Below, in pieces: positions 1 through 12,794 of a DNA stretch of 64,000 nucleotides. Origin of the DNA: Parelaphostrongylus tenuis. Its lineage: Eukaryota > Nematoda > Chromadorea > Rhabditida > Metastrongylidae. The stretch lies in the NCBI GenBank assembly GCA_019055375.1, contig JAHQIW010004522.1, positions 62,001 through 126,000 of the forward strand. Direction: 5' to 3'. Position 1 is the first letter of the stretch, and every line of letters begins with the position of its first letter. A program made the translations under genes and the position numbers. A model generated the notes under the pieces. It was not told the origin of the DNA. It made no database searches and saw only the letters and a program-made list of their open reading frames with translations.

Positions 1-560
1 GAAGTAATTTAAATCACACGGACATTTTGGCTCAATTTATGTTCTAGGAATCTACACCCCACTGTTCACTACAATCAAATTGACCGAGCAACAAAAATTT
101 TTTGACACATCCGAAAATTTTTGACGTCATCAGCATTCGATTTATTCACTTTCTTTGAATAATAGCAACTAGGACACCAAAATTCACAAGCGCAGCGTTT
201 TCCAAAGTGAAACCACCGATGATTATTGGGGACGGGCATAGGTTAACATTTTGATGAAGAGCGTATTTTTCCTAAACGTATATCCCGTTTGTGGAGGTTA
301 CGAGAAATAGTGGCCTTACTAAAAATTGCAGTTTTCTTTCAAAAAAAAATTGGTCAAAGCTTTGTCTCTCTCATCCAAAGGCGATGGAAATTCATCTCCT
401 CTCAAATTCGAGTTTTAACTTCCACCATATTAGCACTCCGTCGTCACGTCGGAGTCGGCGATCGACGTCTACTAAGGCTGATTCTCAATGTTGAATAAGT
501 TAAACTAATAATTTACAAGTAAACAAACACCAATGATTAAGTATAATTGAGATGAATAAT
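1..560. other. No gene seen
   Basis: AT-rich DNA with two overlapping chance frames of 67-69 codons at 289-498 that have no supporting splice context or motif. Confidence 0.4.
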
Positions 561-562
561 TT

Positions 563-649
563 TTATCCAGTCAATGCTTGGACGTCTGCGCCTCCCTTAG
601 AACCGATAGTCTCGTGTCGTGGTTCATCGTTGTCGTTCATTTGAATCTT
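563..649 (-). CDS. Possible terminal exon of an unidentified minus-strand gene
   Basis: Reading leftward, an open block KIQMNDNDEPRHETIGSKGG continues with ADVQALTG and TAA. The preceding bases give a CCGAAG acceptor, and a possible partner exon (SSTFIAWAALL, flanked by CTTCCAG and GTGAGT) lies at 816-784 in a matching phase. The composition is hydrophilic and non-repetitive, unlike the surrounding DNA. No family is recognised and no poly(A) AATAAA was seen nearby. It could be the 3' end of a gene whose body lies further right, or a relic. Confidence 0.3.
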   Translation of the reverse strand, partial: KIQMNDNDEPRHETIGSKGGADVQALTG

Positions 650-1179
650 CTTCGGTGAAGCATCGCTCAAATAAAGAATCACAAATTCAGTACCATGAAT
701 TTTCTCTTGACAGTTTTACGATTTTTCCTCCAGGGAAACATCGCTTTATGACAATTTGCGCATACATTACGAGTTCTACTCACCAGTAATGCCGCCCAAG
801 CTATAAAAGTACTTGACTGGAAGATGTAGTGAGCAGAAATTGCAGCCATTATAGAAGAAGTGTAGTAGGAAAATCAAAATCTCTCTCCCTCTCTCTCTCA
901 TCCATAAAAGTTGGTAACATCTTGTGGAGACACCTAAATCCGAGCAAGATACTCATTATTGTAAGAAGATAGGGAGAAGAAATAGACAAGATGATTTCAA
1001 ACATTGTTTTCTTTTCTTTCAACCAAAGTTGACCAAAGTTGATAAGCATGAGATAACTCCTATGCATATCATGGGAATTTCGCAGTTTTTTACGTGGGAA
1101 TTTCCTGGTGGAGGCGTAGATATTATTCGTCTTTACTTTTACTTGGCTACAAGCCTCCGCCATGTCCATCGAAACTATC

Positions 1180-1495
1180 AAACTTCGTGTTTTGTTGCGT
1201 CTTCATGGACAAAAGGTCTTTAACAGCGAGCTCCACTCGATGAAATCAACGAAGTTGGAGGTGAAAGGCACAACAAGCGGATCTGCTGCTGGACTCTGGT
1301 TTCAACGCTTTTGATGCTCAGATCTTGAACTTGAAGACAAGCCTCGTTCAGGATGTCCAACAAAGTTGAACGATGTTGATTTGATTGCTCTTTGGAAGGT
1401 GAACCGTGGGTACTTCAACCAGATCCGAAACTCGGCGAACCGATGTCAGAAAGTCGTGTGATACGATTAATTTATTCTGAAGAATACTTATTATT
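1180..1495 (+). mobile_element. Internally deleted mariner transposase relic
   Basis: The start of a mariner transposase (KLRVLLRLHGQKVF and then LELEDKPRSGCPTKLNDVDL) is followed within 60 bases by its C-terminal end (YFNQIRNSANRCQKVV). The catalytic DD34D core is missing. A frame break and a stop lie in the middle. The order and spacing show a large internal deletion typical of non-autonomous copies. Confidence 0.7.
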
Positions 1496-1499
1496 GCTT

Positions 1500-3300
1500 T
1501 TTTTGAAACTCATGCGCAGATTTTCAAATTCTCACAGGTTTCCCAAAACTTTCTTTCCATCCTAATACTTTGCCATAAGCATCTTGACAATCCTGAATAT
1601 GCATCTATGAATGCCTTGAAGAAGAATGTTTCTATGTCGCAAAACACTGGTTAACTTCTCAAATGTACATTCTAAAATGCTGATTCTTCTATGTTTTCCT
1701 ATGTTTTCCGGAACCTACTATCCAACTAATCGAAAAATTCTAATTAGGAAATTTTCTATCTCCTCAAAACCATCAAAAGTCTTTGACTCACTGGCCCATT
1801 ACAACAAATGCAAGAAGATGGGCTTATCAATCTGATGCTGATTTACGTTCGACCGATGTCTGGATTTGAGTGACTGGTGAGTTCGAGTTCCCCAGCCGTG
1901 TTACACAACATCGAGTGCCCTTTGCGAACTTTATCCTCCCGAGTGATATATGACTGACGAGGGACAGCTCATCAACCCTGAATGAGCTTGTAAAACTGTT
2001 TATTTTTTATATTAATCTCACTTTCATATCAGTATCACGGTTAATTCCATAGGAGATTATTAGCTAGAAACCTGCACTGTGCCGAAAATATTATAAACTT
2101 CGAATTGATTTTCTGTGGTTTAATTCAATTTCTGACTCCTCAAAAATATTCTTTAAAAAGTATTTTTGGCAGACAGTGAAGAAATATTACTTCTTCTAAT
2201 GTTGTATATTTCTAACGTTTTATTGGAAAAGAATGCTTCGTCCTCAGCTGAACTTGGACTATGAGCGCATCAGCAGCGCTCGATTTCCTAGCCTCATTCA
2301 ATCAAAACCGATAGGATTTATTATGAAGGACTCTCGAATCTTCCTGTTTTCAATTTTCTGAAGGCTCCAACCTGGCTTCGACTTAATGCCGATTTGTGCT
2401 TATTAGATCAATACTGTTGACGAGTAACTGTTGATAGCAACCGATGCGATTAGTCAGACACGGCTGACAGAAGCGCACGCTATGCGCCTGAAAAACATAA
2501 TGACTTTGTGTCCAAGAGACAAAAACATCACTTCCAAGTTTTGCTCGTATCTCAACATACCAATGGTTATACTACTCATCGAAATCAGCATTCATAAGCA
2601 AAATTAGAGAGTAGATAAAAAGCTAAAATTGTGGATTCTTCCTATCTTATTTGCTGCCATTGACCCACCGTAATGCCCGTTTTCGTTTTTGCTTCTTTTT
2701 CCTCATCATCAATTTAAACTCGATCTTTGCTCACCTTACATCACTATGCCGGACGTAGCTCCTGTCGTCAACTGGCGCTCATACCCGGAAAAAGATTGCA
2801 AGAAAAAACGAAGCAACTTGAAAAACCTGGAGCTTAAATATTTATATTTATAATACTAAATGCGAGGGTAGAAACGGTTACACGTGCCCTGTAAAAAAAC
2901 AAAGGGTGATTGGGCCGATCCAGAGCCTCAATCAATGAAGCCTCTGACCACTTCGGATCGAGAAGTTGTAATGGTAGGTGGCAAAACTGATTCCATACGT
3001 CGGTAAGCGAGTCAAATCGTTATATGGGCCGGATGTGCATTCAATAAGAAGTCGATAATGCATGGCTAATATCTGACGTTTGATTAGCAGCGAATGATTC
3101 CATTGTACTCTGCAAAGAAAAGCACATAAACAGTAATTCAAAGTTAACAACTAAGATCTTAACAGTGAGCACTTTACTCCTTATCATTTCGCGTTTCGAT
3201 ATGGAATTTATATGAACACCCCTGGAATATTTTCATGAAAAATCCATAGATTCATTGAATATTTATTGTTCACATTTATTCCTTGAAGGAACAACATTGA
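1500..3300. other. Intergenic, nothing recognised
   Basis: Only short unsupported frames. One weak minus-strand frame at 3150-2932 carries no recognisable motif. Confidence 0.4.
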
Positions 3301-3304
3301 TTCA

Positions 3305-3615
3305 GAAAGCGCGCGATGTTTCGGCAAGACAGTGCCAAACATTATACCGCAGAGAAGACTAAAGAAATGTTTGATGAATTGGAGGGAGTTGAGGCCTTGC
3401 TGCACCCAGCCTACAGTCCAGATGCTGTGCCATCCGATTATAGTCTTTTCCGCTTAATGGAACATCTCAGTGGCGTGGGCGCCGATTAGAGACATTTGAT
3501 AATGTCGAAAAGGCATGTCAGGAGCTCTTTGATTCAAAGTCCAAGGAATGGTATTTCGAATAGATCCGAAAGCTTGCGGATCGTTAGCAGAAGATCGTGG
3601 AATAATGAGAATATG
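3305..3615 (+). mobile_element. Mariner transposase 3' fragment
   Basis: FRQDSAKHYTAEKTKEMFDE, then LHPAYSPDAVPSDYSLFRLM, matches the mariner catalytic region around its last two acidic residues (xDNAxxH, then PYSPDLxPxDYxLF). Downstream codons for ETFDNVEKACQELFDSK-like and the C-terminal helix are present but out of frame and with stops. This is a second mariner lineage, different from the Hsmar1-like copy near 24.6 kb. Confidence 0.75.
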
Positions 3616-3619
3616 ATGG

Positions 3620-5095
3620 TCTTGATTATGAAGAATATTTATTGTTTTTTTAAATGAAATTTAGGCATGAGCTTTGAATCTTTAGCAGATGTTAAGGAAC
3701 TTTTTCCTCAACTTAATATGATGTAGATGATCTGGAAGTATCTCCCATTTGAGAGTATAACGAAAAAAAATGTGAATATCTATTCTAACTACTTCAGCAC
3801 AAACCATTTGTTATGTCTGAATCGATCTTATGGATAATCTTCCACTTATTTAATCACTTTATTTGTCCCGTATCATACTTTTTCCTATTGCACGGATCTA
3901 GTAGTTCTTGCATTCGATCCGTCTCTTCGCTCGCTAGAAGTTACAGTCTTCTTCCCGAACGTCGTAGAATATTGGTCGTGCACGCATCTGTACAATATTA
4001 AGTATAGCCAAGCTTGGGCTTTCCATAGGGTGTTCGTCACTGATTACCTGAAACTGTTGGGAGGCTGTGAGATTAATTCTGCGTCGAGCAGCGGCGAGAA
4101 TCACTAGCCACTCGGTCACAGCGCCAAAATCTTCTACTAAGTGGAAATAATTTAGGTACGCTATCGCAACAAACCGACACTGAATGGCTTCACTTTCATC
4201 GTGTTTGGTAAGCTGTATAAAGGAGCATCATCCTATGGTCTTTTCTCAATCTGAGAAAGTCTCTTTGCTGTCTGCATTCTCATCACTCGCTAAGCCATTC
4301 CATCGGGTACTTTTGTAGCCTCTATTTTTCGTCGTTGCACATCAGAATAACTCAGTAGTTTACGTTCACTCAAGAGATGCAAGCAGCAGCATACTTTCTA
4401 CACGATGCCTTTTTTACTTTCTGTTTTTGGCAGAAATACATCTAATCCCTTCACTCTTTTCCGATACTCTCTTCGTTAAGAATCTTTAGCTAGGACATCA
4501 TGGTGATGATATAACCTCGTGATCCTTTTTATTTCCTATGAGCTCACTAGGGGTTAAAGCGACTACAAACTGCACTTTACCTGTAATATTGATATAATGA
4601 ATAGATTTAACTTGAGATATAGCTTCTCAGACTTCGCTAAGCTTTTCTTTTTATTCTGTTTTGTTTTTTTTTTTCGTTTTTTCCGCTAGATGAAAAGAAA
4701 TAGGCAAATGGGAATGACTAAAAGTTTTTGCTATAACGTCAGAGGGATAGAATAAAAGTCGAATTGGTAATATTTGATAATTTCGAAAAGAAGGAGCTGA
4801 TTGTGCCCCATATCACTTCTATTTCATTCATCTTTCTCAAGCTTTTTGCGGACGGCGGACATTCTCTGCTGGTGCGTTTGGAAGATCACGAAAAGAAACA
4901 GGCTGCGCGTACTTCAACGAAAATGTAGCTTTGTAAGCTAAAAGGTAGCTTTGTAAGGGAAATGAGATTTTTATCACTACTAGAGGAATTCAATTGTCAG
5001 TGGATGGTAAAATACGAGATAAGACCTCCACAGACTCCAAAGCACCTTTGAAAACCTCAAAACCTCGCCAAACTGTTGTTAAACAGCATCTTTTA
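3620..5095. other. Intergenic, nothing recognised
   Basis: Only two short frames (3813-4001 and, reversed, 4119-3934), both without motif or splice support. Confidence 0.4.
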
Positions 5096-5099
5096 ACCA

Positions 5100-5475
5100 A
5101 CTTCATTGAGACGTCGCTCAAAACAATATAGTCTGATAACAAATCTTGAGCCATTCTTAAGGTTACTTATGGCTATGCATGTGTTATCAGATTATATTGT
5201 TTTGAGCGATGTCTCAGAAAAGGCGATTGAAAATGTTGGTACTTATGCTTTGTAACAACCGTAAGCCATGGAATCGACTATCAGTCACTCTGAAAAAAAG
5301 CCACGTGATTTTTTCATCGTACGTTGAGTGCAAACAGTCTTGCGTCGATTCCTCTATGTAGGGGATGTGTACCCGAGGAAACGCGAGGAACTGACTGAAC
5401 CAAAAGGCACCATGAACTGATGAGGCTGTAAGGTCGCAACACGTGTTTTGAACTATATAGGCGCCAAACAGAACT
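5100..5475. repeat. Hairpin-bearing copy of the GAGCCATGCATG fold-back family
   Basis: An inverted repeat, GAGACGTCGCTCAAAACAAT near 5110 against ATTGTTTTGAGCGATGTCTC near 5205, encloses a 40-base loop. The flank at 5400-5470 resembles the arm of the fold-backs at 39.2 and 62.0 kb (GAGGCTGTAAGGTCG, then AACACGTGTTTTG). Confidence 0.45.
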
Positions 5476-5535
5476 CATTGAAGGTTCAAGATATGTTACA
5501 ATGATATATTGCTCTCAAACATCTTCATGCTATCT

Positions 5536-5832
5536 TATGAGCGCATGCGGCCCAGTGTTCAGAGGTGCTCTACGTCACATGCAAGATCAATGGTACGATC
5601 TCGCGCTCATAGCTCACCGAGCCATCTACTCCTCAATGGTCGGTAAATTGGCACAGGTCGCAAACTTGTCTGGGAGGATAAGCAGCACTGACCGACTCAT
5701 TGTAAATCCAGATATTCATTCAAATCACCTCAAACGAAGTTAAAAATTTGAAGGCGAATAAATGGCACAATGCGAATGAATGGCACATCTATCAGGGATT
5801 GGTAAACGCCGAGAGCTTTATCCTTTGAGCTT
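5536..5832 (+). repeat. tRNA-derived SINE, family B
   Basis: tRNA-like head with box A and box B (GGTACGATCTCGCGCTC), then the family body: CACCGAGCC, GTCTGGGAGGAT, CAGCACTGACC, ATTCAAATCACCTC, and the 3' end GCCGAGAGCTTTATCC. At least eight related copies occur in this window in both orientations. Confidence 0.7.
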
Positions 5833-5834
5833 CT

Positions 5835-7015
5835 ATCCGTCTCATTTATATTTATTCATATCTCAATCATATTTATCCTCCACTTATGTTCAAAGCATAT
5901 TATAGTTGTATACTGCCCCATAGAAATAAATTCTCAAATGATTGATTACATTAGCATTTCGTACTTTTAAAACCATATATCGCAACATAAACTTCCTAGA
6001 TTTGATGCTCTCTCGTCCCATATAACACCCAAAATCGCCACAGTCATTCAAAAGTACAATGCAATAAGTAAACTGTCAAGTTGATGCTGCACATCGGCAT
6101 GCAATGCCTCTTCATCGATAGCTCGAAACAATTTTTCTTTGATCATGTGCTTCAGCAGTTGTGACCTTTGCTCAATGAAGCCGGTATCCCAGTAGCAAAG
6201 AGGAGTCAATATTGAGGGCATCCTCTATGACCTTTGCACGTCTTGCAGCTCGTCCAGATGGACGCAATGGTGAGAGAAAAACGATGGAAAGGAAGCAATA
6301 GCTGCCAGCTAACAGTTGACACACGCGGAATGACTAAGGAAAGGAATCGAAAAAACAAAAGACTCTAACTCTCTTTAATATCCATGTGCATAGTGGTTAG
6401 AACAGTGAGTGAAATTTTAGTCTCTCAACTACCTTTAGCCGATTCTAGTAAACTATCTTGTGAGAACTGAGTGAGAGATTGTGAAGCCTTAGGCAGGCAA
6501 CGGTTTTATGATGATAAGATCAGAGATTTCGACCATGAATGGACCTGATAAATCTAGTATGCCGAAGAAGACGAATAATCTGATAGTTATTTCATTCCTC
6601 CACTACATGAGGTCACGACCAGAGATGAGGAGTCTCACTTTGACCGAAGACTGGGTTACCATTTCAAGAACGGCAATTCTCATCCATCACGATGCTACGA
6701 ATGGATTCGAATACATGAGATTTCCTTACAATATCGATGGCCACCGACCAATCTTTCTTTTATCATTCATTAATAACATGGATACTCTGAGACGCACTTA
6801 TTGAATAAGTCGATGGAATGTCCCAGCCAGTGCATATTGTTAGTTCGTTAGAGCGTAACTTTCTTTTCTTAGATGTTTCCAGTACAGGCACTGATTTAAG
6901 TTTTTATAAAATGCTCTGCTGTACAAAGAAAGTCTAAACTTTGCTCTAAAAGACTGTTTGACGATCAGTTGTTGCTGATTGAAAGTCGTTTCTACCCGAG
7001 TTCTTCATCTTTATT
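5835..7015. other. Intergenic, nothing recognised
   Basis: A 98-codon plus-strand frame at 6508-6804 has no motif, no splice support and no repeat match that I can name. Confidence 0.35.
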
Positions 7016-7344
7016 ACGACTTAATCATTACCTGGCCTGCCGGCGTAGCTCATACGGTTTCCCATTGTGCTGATCGGGTTTCTATTTCTGGACATTTGGT
7101 TTATAATACAGGATTGCACAGTGATAATCGATATTTCACGATAATATGATACTGTAGCTGACGGTGAAATGCTTGGAAGGCTAGAAATCTGATCCGATGA
7201 AATAAACCGTATAGACTGCAAGCGGCGAGTGCTGTTATTTGCAGTAGTAACGACATCGCAAATAAGAGGGAAAATAGACCATACGTGCAAGCAAAATCTA
7301 CAAAAAACTTCGCTAAATGAATTTAAAATAATAACAGCACTTAC

Positions 7345-7535
7345 ATGAAATGAAAACTCTCTCAAATAGATAGTTTGTGCGCATAAATTGGCTGTGAGAT
7401 TCTCCGGACAGTTTTCTCTAAACTGGTACCTTAACAAGTGAACAAAGTTCTCAAGCACCCTACAGTCAGGAACTTTAGACCTGATGACGAAGAAGTGATC
7501 CGAATACTCCACTTCAAAAACAAAGCCCACCAGTG
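7345..7535 (-). CDS. Possible internal exon of an unidentified minus-strand gene
   Basis: About 62 codons are open leftward (GFVFEVEYSDHFFVIRSK, then a Cys-containing stretch with DCRVLENF, RENCPENLTANLC and REFSFH) and end on a consensus GTAAGTGC donor. The three cysteines and an N-glycosylation-type NLT suggest a secreted or lumenal segment. A good TTTTTTGTAG acceptor follows at 7298, leaving a 47-base intron, but the next block in that phase (ILLARMVYFPSYLRC) stops after 20 codons. Without splicing the frame stays open to 7021. No family is recognised; it could be a chance frame. Confidence 0.3.
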
Positions 7536-8010
7536 CTAGTACTACTTCCCACGACTTCCAGTAGGGTAGACATTTATTTACTATTAACTGGAATTTAGAA
7601 GAAAAAGAGATCAGGCAGCTTCCAAGTTTGCGTCAGATTTCAATATATATTATTCGTCGTTTCTGTTCACCGATTAACACCTGAGATTATCATAACATAA
7701 CAGGAAATCATCCTGTGAAATGGGAAGAAGTTGACGGAAGAAAAAATCTTAAGATGAGAAGTAGTAAGATTGACTTTGGTAAGCCTATATGAGGAATGGA
7801 TGAGCCTTGTAAATATTTAGATCAGCCAAAGTTCCACGAAGAAAGAACTTCTACCTGAGCAACAGTGTGAACGATCGACAAGATGATGGCAAAGTAGATA
7901 GTGGAATAGAATAAGATATTCAAGAAGAAAAGAAACAATCTCAACTTCAAAATTTAAGAGGAACTGATGAAACTATAAAAAGATCATTCTGTAGTTTCAG
8001 AGATAAACCC

Positions 8011-8270
8011 AAGTGATGCAGAGTGACGGGCAAAACTTCGCGTCAGGGGGACTCGAATCCGCATCTCACCCTATCCCAGAGCGCGTGATCTAACCCGTTG
8101 CACTACTGACATCCATTTTCCATCACTCTTTCTACGCTACGACAAATATATCTGGAAAGGGTGGCGAAAAAACAAGCGCCAGTGGCGCAAAGAATAGTGC
8201 ACGCGTCTGCGAATTGGGTGAAATACGGGTTCAAGTCCCGTCTGACGCAAATGTTCTGCACATTACCCTA
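8011..8270. repeat. Palindromic tRNA-like element (family A)
   Basis: The left arm on the minus strand and the right arm on the plus strand each carry a tRNA-like unit with box B (GGACTCGAATCC reversed at 8050; GGGTTCAAGTCCC at 8227) and box A near the centre. Outer ends read GTGACGGGCAAAACTTCGCG and, inverted, CGCAAATGTTCTGCAC. The arms are diverged, so the fold-back is old. Confidence 0.6.
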
Positions 8271-8707
8271 CATGACAGGGTGTACCATAACATCAAACCA
8301 TCGCAAAAAGCAGTTAAATGGAAAGAATCCTAGTTGTAACTTACACCTTTTTAATCGTGGAGACACAAATATCCTTCATAGTTCTACTGCTTGGTGAATA
8401 TAATTAGTTACCTGGAAAGTAGCTGTACAAAAAAAGCAAGGATTTCAATGGATCACCATGGAGCTTTTAAGACAAAACAATCAGTTAACTAGCGTTCGCT
8501 TCTTGCTCGCGGTAGGAAGTAGTACAGATTAAGTAGACGGTGACCGTGATTGGTCAGTCCATTCGCAACGGAGTAGGTTTTCCGATAAGTGACGATTGCT
8601 TCTTGATCAAGAAATTCACTAGATATGAATCTGTACAGAAAAGCCTGCCTTTCTCCCTCACATTACTAGGATCCATAAGTTTCATAGAATCTATGATTAT
8701 CATTAAG

Positions 8708-9006
8708 ACGCATGTGGCGCAGTAGTTAGAGGTGCTTGCGTCTCATATAAGGTCAACGGTTCGACCTCGCGCTCAAGGCTCACCAAGCCATCCATCCCTC
8801 CGGGGTCGGTAAACTAGTACCTCAGTGGTCGCAGACTCGTCTGGGAGGATGAACAGCACTGACTCGATAAAGTGGGAGGCAGCCGCAAGCCATTGTAAAG
8901 ACCAAATATGCATTTGATCACCTCAGAACGAGGTTAAAAAGTGGAGACGAATGCATGGCGCGTTCCTCAGGAATTAAGCAACGCCGAGAGCTTTATCCCT
9001 TTTAAC
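8708..9006 (+). repeat. tRNA-derived SINE, family B
   Basis: Head GTGGCGCAGTAGTTAGAGGT (box A) and GGTTCGACCTCGCGCTCAAG (box B), then CCTCCGGGGTCGG, GTCTGGGAGGAT, GACTCGATAAAG and GCCGAGAGCTTTATCCC. This is one of the better-preserved copies. Confidence 0.75.
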
Positions 9007-9044
9007 CTTTATGATTTTCATAGAGTATGACAATATATTACTTT

Positions 9045-9300
9045 CCGAGCCTTTCATGAGGCCTTTTATGGACACTTACTCAGTGCAACACACGTGTTTC
9101 GGCCTTGCAGCCTCGTCAGTTGTACAGTGTCTTTCATCTGGACTGGTGCCCTTCGGGGGTAAAGTCCCTTTAGATCGAGGGGCGTGTAAAATGAAATTTC
9201 ACTTCACAAACGGCATAGCTAGCATATCTGCATGCCCAGTGAGATAATCACAGGACATTGCATGATTGACAATCGACTGCTCAAAATTGGTATTTTTGAT
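9045..9300. repeat. Single arm of the GAGCCATGCATG fold-back family
   Basis: CACACGTGTTTCGGCCTTGC, AGCCTCGTCAGTTG and the gene-free remainder match the arms at 39.2 and 62.0 kb. No opposing arm is nearby except a short piece at 9395-9450. Confidence 0.45.
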
Positions 9301-9304
9301 AATA

Positions 9305-10615
9305 TCTTCATACTCGACTGATTTTTCAGACCTCGTTCGAAACAATTCAATTTCACAATGTTCTTTTTTACGCCTTTCATGAGGTCTTTTATGGGTATTG
9401 CACTGTATAATTGTCCATAAATGGATACATTATCAGATTATATTGCTTTAAGAGAGGTTTAAAACGCACGTGAATATGAAGGTTTCATACAAAGTAGTTT
9501 CAGGAGTAAAAAATTCATGAAAATTATTGATTCTTGTTTCTAAAATCTTCGATGGAAGATCAGCAAATGTAAACCAAAACGATATGTCGGGAAACACTAT
9601 CGTGTCTTACGGAACGAAATTCCGCTAGAAATTACGAGCCTTTTAACAGGAATGCAGAACCATCTTATTGCAAAAAATCGTAATTTCATTATAAGAAAAA
9701 AAAATTTGCGAGTACTAAAACGCACTATGTGCTGAGATATATTATTTTAAAGTTGATCAAAGCTGCTGTTTGACTCCTGTTGAGGTGGCATTGTCATATA
9801 AGTATTAATACCAATTATACATCTCAGCCAACTTGTTAAGGATAAGATGGTTCAGATGTGAAATCGTTAAACTCACAGCACAACAACTGGCAAAATAATA
9901 GAATTAAAGGAGTTCACGTTTGCGTCTATGTGATACCGAATACACAGCAAGAAAACTATTGATGAGACAACACCTTTATTGAAAGAAGATGTTTTTTATG
10001 TTTCCTGAGAGCGAGAAAACCCCACGGATCATCACCGTACACGACAGAGATCTGACAGACATTCTTGTCATGGCGAAATTACTAGTGTCGAACAAAAACG
10101 CACGAAGGGTACACTTGGACCACAGAGCAGCAGTATTCAACTGACACGGAACTCAGATGGCCCCTGTGCCTCGTTTTCTCCATAAACGTTCACCGATGAA
10201 CGCTTTACAGCGGCACATTATCGTCATCGCACCGACACGAACTCGAACTCGAGTCCTTATACTAATAGCAAATGATACATCCCCTGCGCTATAGATCCAC
10301 CAAGCACTTGCATCTATAAATGTGGAAGAGACATGAGCCTGCTTTCCCTCGAAAAAAAATTCTCACTGAATCCAGTAATTGTACTCAAATAATATCTGGA
10401 AGAATGTTTTTTTCTTGAATAGACTTATCATAAAATTTGTAACATTTTGGATTGAGATGGAACTCAGTAGATGCCAATGATTGAGAAATCCGGTCTTGCT
10501 GCTTGTAATGATCGGATATGCCTCGAGTAGATCCGATTGATATTTTGTTTCAATTTCTAAATTTCATATGATAGTTTTTCGGTGTTTGAGCGAGTACTAG
10601 TGATAGAAAGGAGAT
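9305..10615. other. Intergenic, nothing recognised
   Basis: AT-rich, without a supported reading frame. It holds a short arm fragment of the fold-back family near 9420-9460. Confidence 0.4.
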
Positions 10616-10619
10616 TTTA

Positions 10620-11090
10620 TTAGGTTGCGAAGAAAGTTCTGGAGCGCGTGTAAATTAATAATTTATGCATGACTTCCAAACAAAGCATTAATAGATAATG
10701 TTTAAGATAAAGACCATCGTTTTCTTCGACCATCTGCCAGCGGTCTGCCAAGTTTTGGGTTTGGTCATAAGAGAACCAGCAAATTCTGCTGCCAATTAGC
10801 AGCACTTGGCGACGGTTCATCTTTCAAAGCAGCAATCATTTAATCTTCGTTGCTCGACTTTGTTGCACATCTGACCGACGCTTGTCTTCGAGGTCAAGAT
10901 CTCCGGCATTAGAACGTTCAAGTCACATTTGCTTCTTGTGCGTTCCCCTTCGACTTCGTTGATTTTATCGACTGCAGCTCACTGTGAAAGACCTGTTCCT
11001 CCATAATGACGCAATAAAATACGAACTTTGATTGTATCGTTGGACATGACGGAGGCTTGTAACAAAGTGAAAATAAAGACGACTAACATA
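10620..11090 (-). mobile_element. Internally deleted mariner relic
   Basis: On the minus strand an N-terminal part (a broken version of EDKRRSGR, then MIAALKDEPSPSAANW) runs directly into a mariner C-terminus (YDQTQNLADRWQMVEENDG). The catalytic core is absent. The organisation is the same as the copies at 1.2 and 30.9 kb. Confidence 0.6.
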
Positions 11091-11589
11091 ATAAACTGCA
11101 ATATTCCCATGATATGCATGGAAATTATCTTATGCTTATCAAAATGCCCAAGAATTTTCTTTTCAACAATAGTACTTCAACTCCGTCTTTTTCAGGGCCG
11201 ACTATCGAGTCGCTTGCACCCACTCGTTCGCTTTCGTTGTGGTGCTGCCAATATATTATCATATTTCTTTCTTTGTAAGCCAAAAACTCAAGGCCAATAT
11301 AATGCAATTTATTCAAACAGCTGACGCTTCGACGGTTTCCTGCCTTCTTCAGAGCCCGCAACAATCAGGTCGCCCACAAACTAGTCCTCCAAACACCTTC
11401 ATTATTTCATCAGAAAGAACCACTAAACCTCGATTTCAATCGTACTAAGCATGTAACAACCCATACCTACCGTTTCCTATGAGGTTCCACTAAAACTGGT
11501 GGTTATTTCGTGCTTGATACGATGAAATCGAGCTTTGGTGATTTTTTCCAATATGACGATGGAATCATCAATTGAATCACCTTCGCTTC

Positions 11590-11766
11590 CTTAATAACGT
11601 CCTTCTACCAACTGGCATCAGCCAAGCGGAACAAATGTTGACCGATTTCGACAACGCGTGTGGGGAAGAATGGTCTTCGACTAAATCTAATGAAAACAAT
11701 GTTTATGAGGAACGAATGCGCTTTGAATGCCCCATTCACGCTCAATTATTCAATCTGAGAGCAATT

Positions 11767-11822
<56 letters not shown>

Positions 11823-12430
11823 AAAATCTACAGGAATTCTAATGCTCTTTAATCATCCGTTAACATAATCGATGGAACGAACACCTGCGAATGGTCCACT
11901 TGCATCAATCTAAGTTGTGAAGTCGTCGTGATGAACGACTTAGCTCCAAAGTTCAGCAGGAGGAAACGCGCGGCTTAGGGAGATTAAAGAGCATCGAGGA
12001 CCTAGTGAAGCAAATGAACGTCCGTCTCCGTGCCCACCTTTTCGATTCAACGATTATTCCTGCCCTAGCGTATGCAGCAGAAACCTAGTCGCTACGTAAG
12101 CAGGATAAAAGATCACTTGGCGTCATTGAATGCGAAGTCGCGAGGTCAATGCTAGGAGTATCCCGTATCTTGCAAATAAAAGGAAGGATCCGAAATTCTG
12201 ACCAAGGTCGTCGATCAAAGGATCCCGTTTTATACGCCAGGCTATAGAAAATGAGGTGGATTGGGGGACGAGAGCCGTTAACGACTGGATTCCTCTGGAT
12301 GCCAAGTACTCTACAGGAAAACCACGGACCCAATGATTCGCTTTTTCACGAAAAGCCTAGAAGAAATATATGATGCTCAATGAATCCCGAGAGCGAGGAG
12401 GATCCACTGGACTATTCTTGCACGAGATAG
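11590..12430 (+). mobile_element. RTE-type LINE remnant, reverse transcriptase 3' part
   Basis: Fragments in several frames follow RTE reverse-transcriptase order: SQAEQMLTDFDNACG, NNVYEER, a decayed rRRRAAWG-like block, VARSMLGVSR-like, ENEVDWGTRAVNDWIPLDAK, TGKPRTQ, and SRERGGSTG. Multiple stops and frameshifts show it is dead. An (AT)n tract is inserted at 11769-11820. Confidence 0.75.
11769..11820. repeat. (AT)n microsatellite inside the RTE remnant
   Basis: About 25 uninterrupted AT units break the LINE frame after the IGY codons. Confidence 0.95.
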
Positions 12431-12794
12431 GGAAAATGGGAGTGTTGCTGGTACCCGATCGAGTCACTCGACGATCAGCGGAACGGCAGGTGACACAGGT
12501 GATGATAATAAAGGTGTTTACCTGGCTGGGTTGTGGGTCAGCTGATCTTTCCAGGTTCTGAAGAAGCTAGTATACCGCTGGAGCGTAAGTTGTTCGTAAA
12601 AATTGTACTTTATCAACTTCGGCTTTTTGAATACAAAGAAAATGTCTGAGTTATTCATTGGAGGATGGCGATTTTACTAGATAGTCTGTCTTGGAGGATA
12701 TTTTAATACTTTTTGAATTTTAACTATTCAACTTCTTCTTCCTTCTTTACTTAACTCTTTTATTGGAACTTTATGATTAAAATTGAAAATAGTC

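Noticed and set aside
7021..7530. 169-codon minus-strand frame as one intact gene
   Set aside because: A consensus GTAAGT donor and TTTTTTGTAG acceptor lie inside it, and the second half has no protein-like character, so only the first part was kept as a possible exon.
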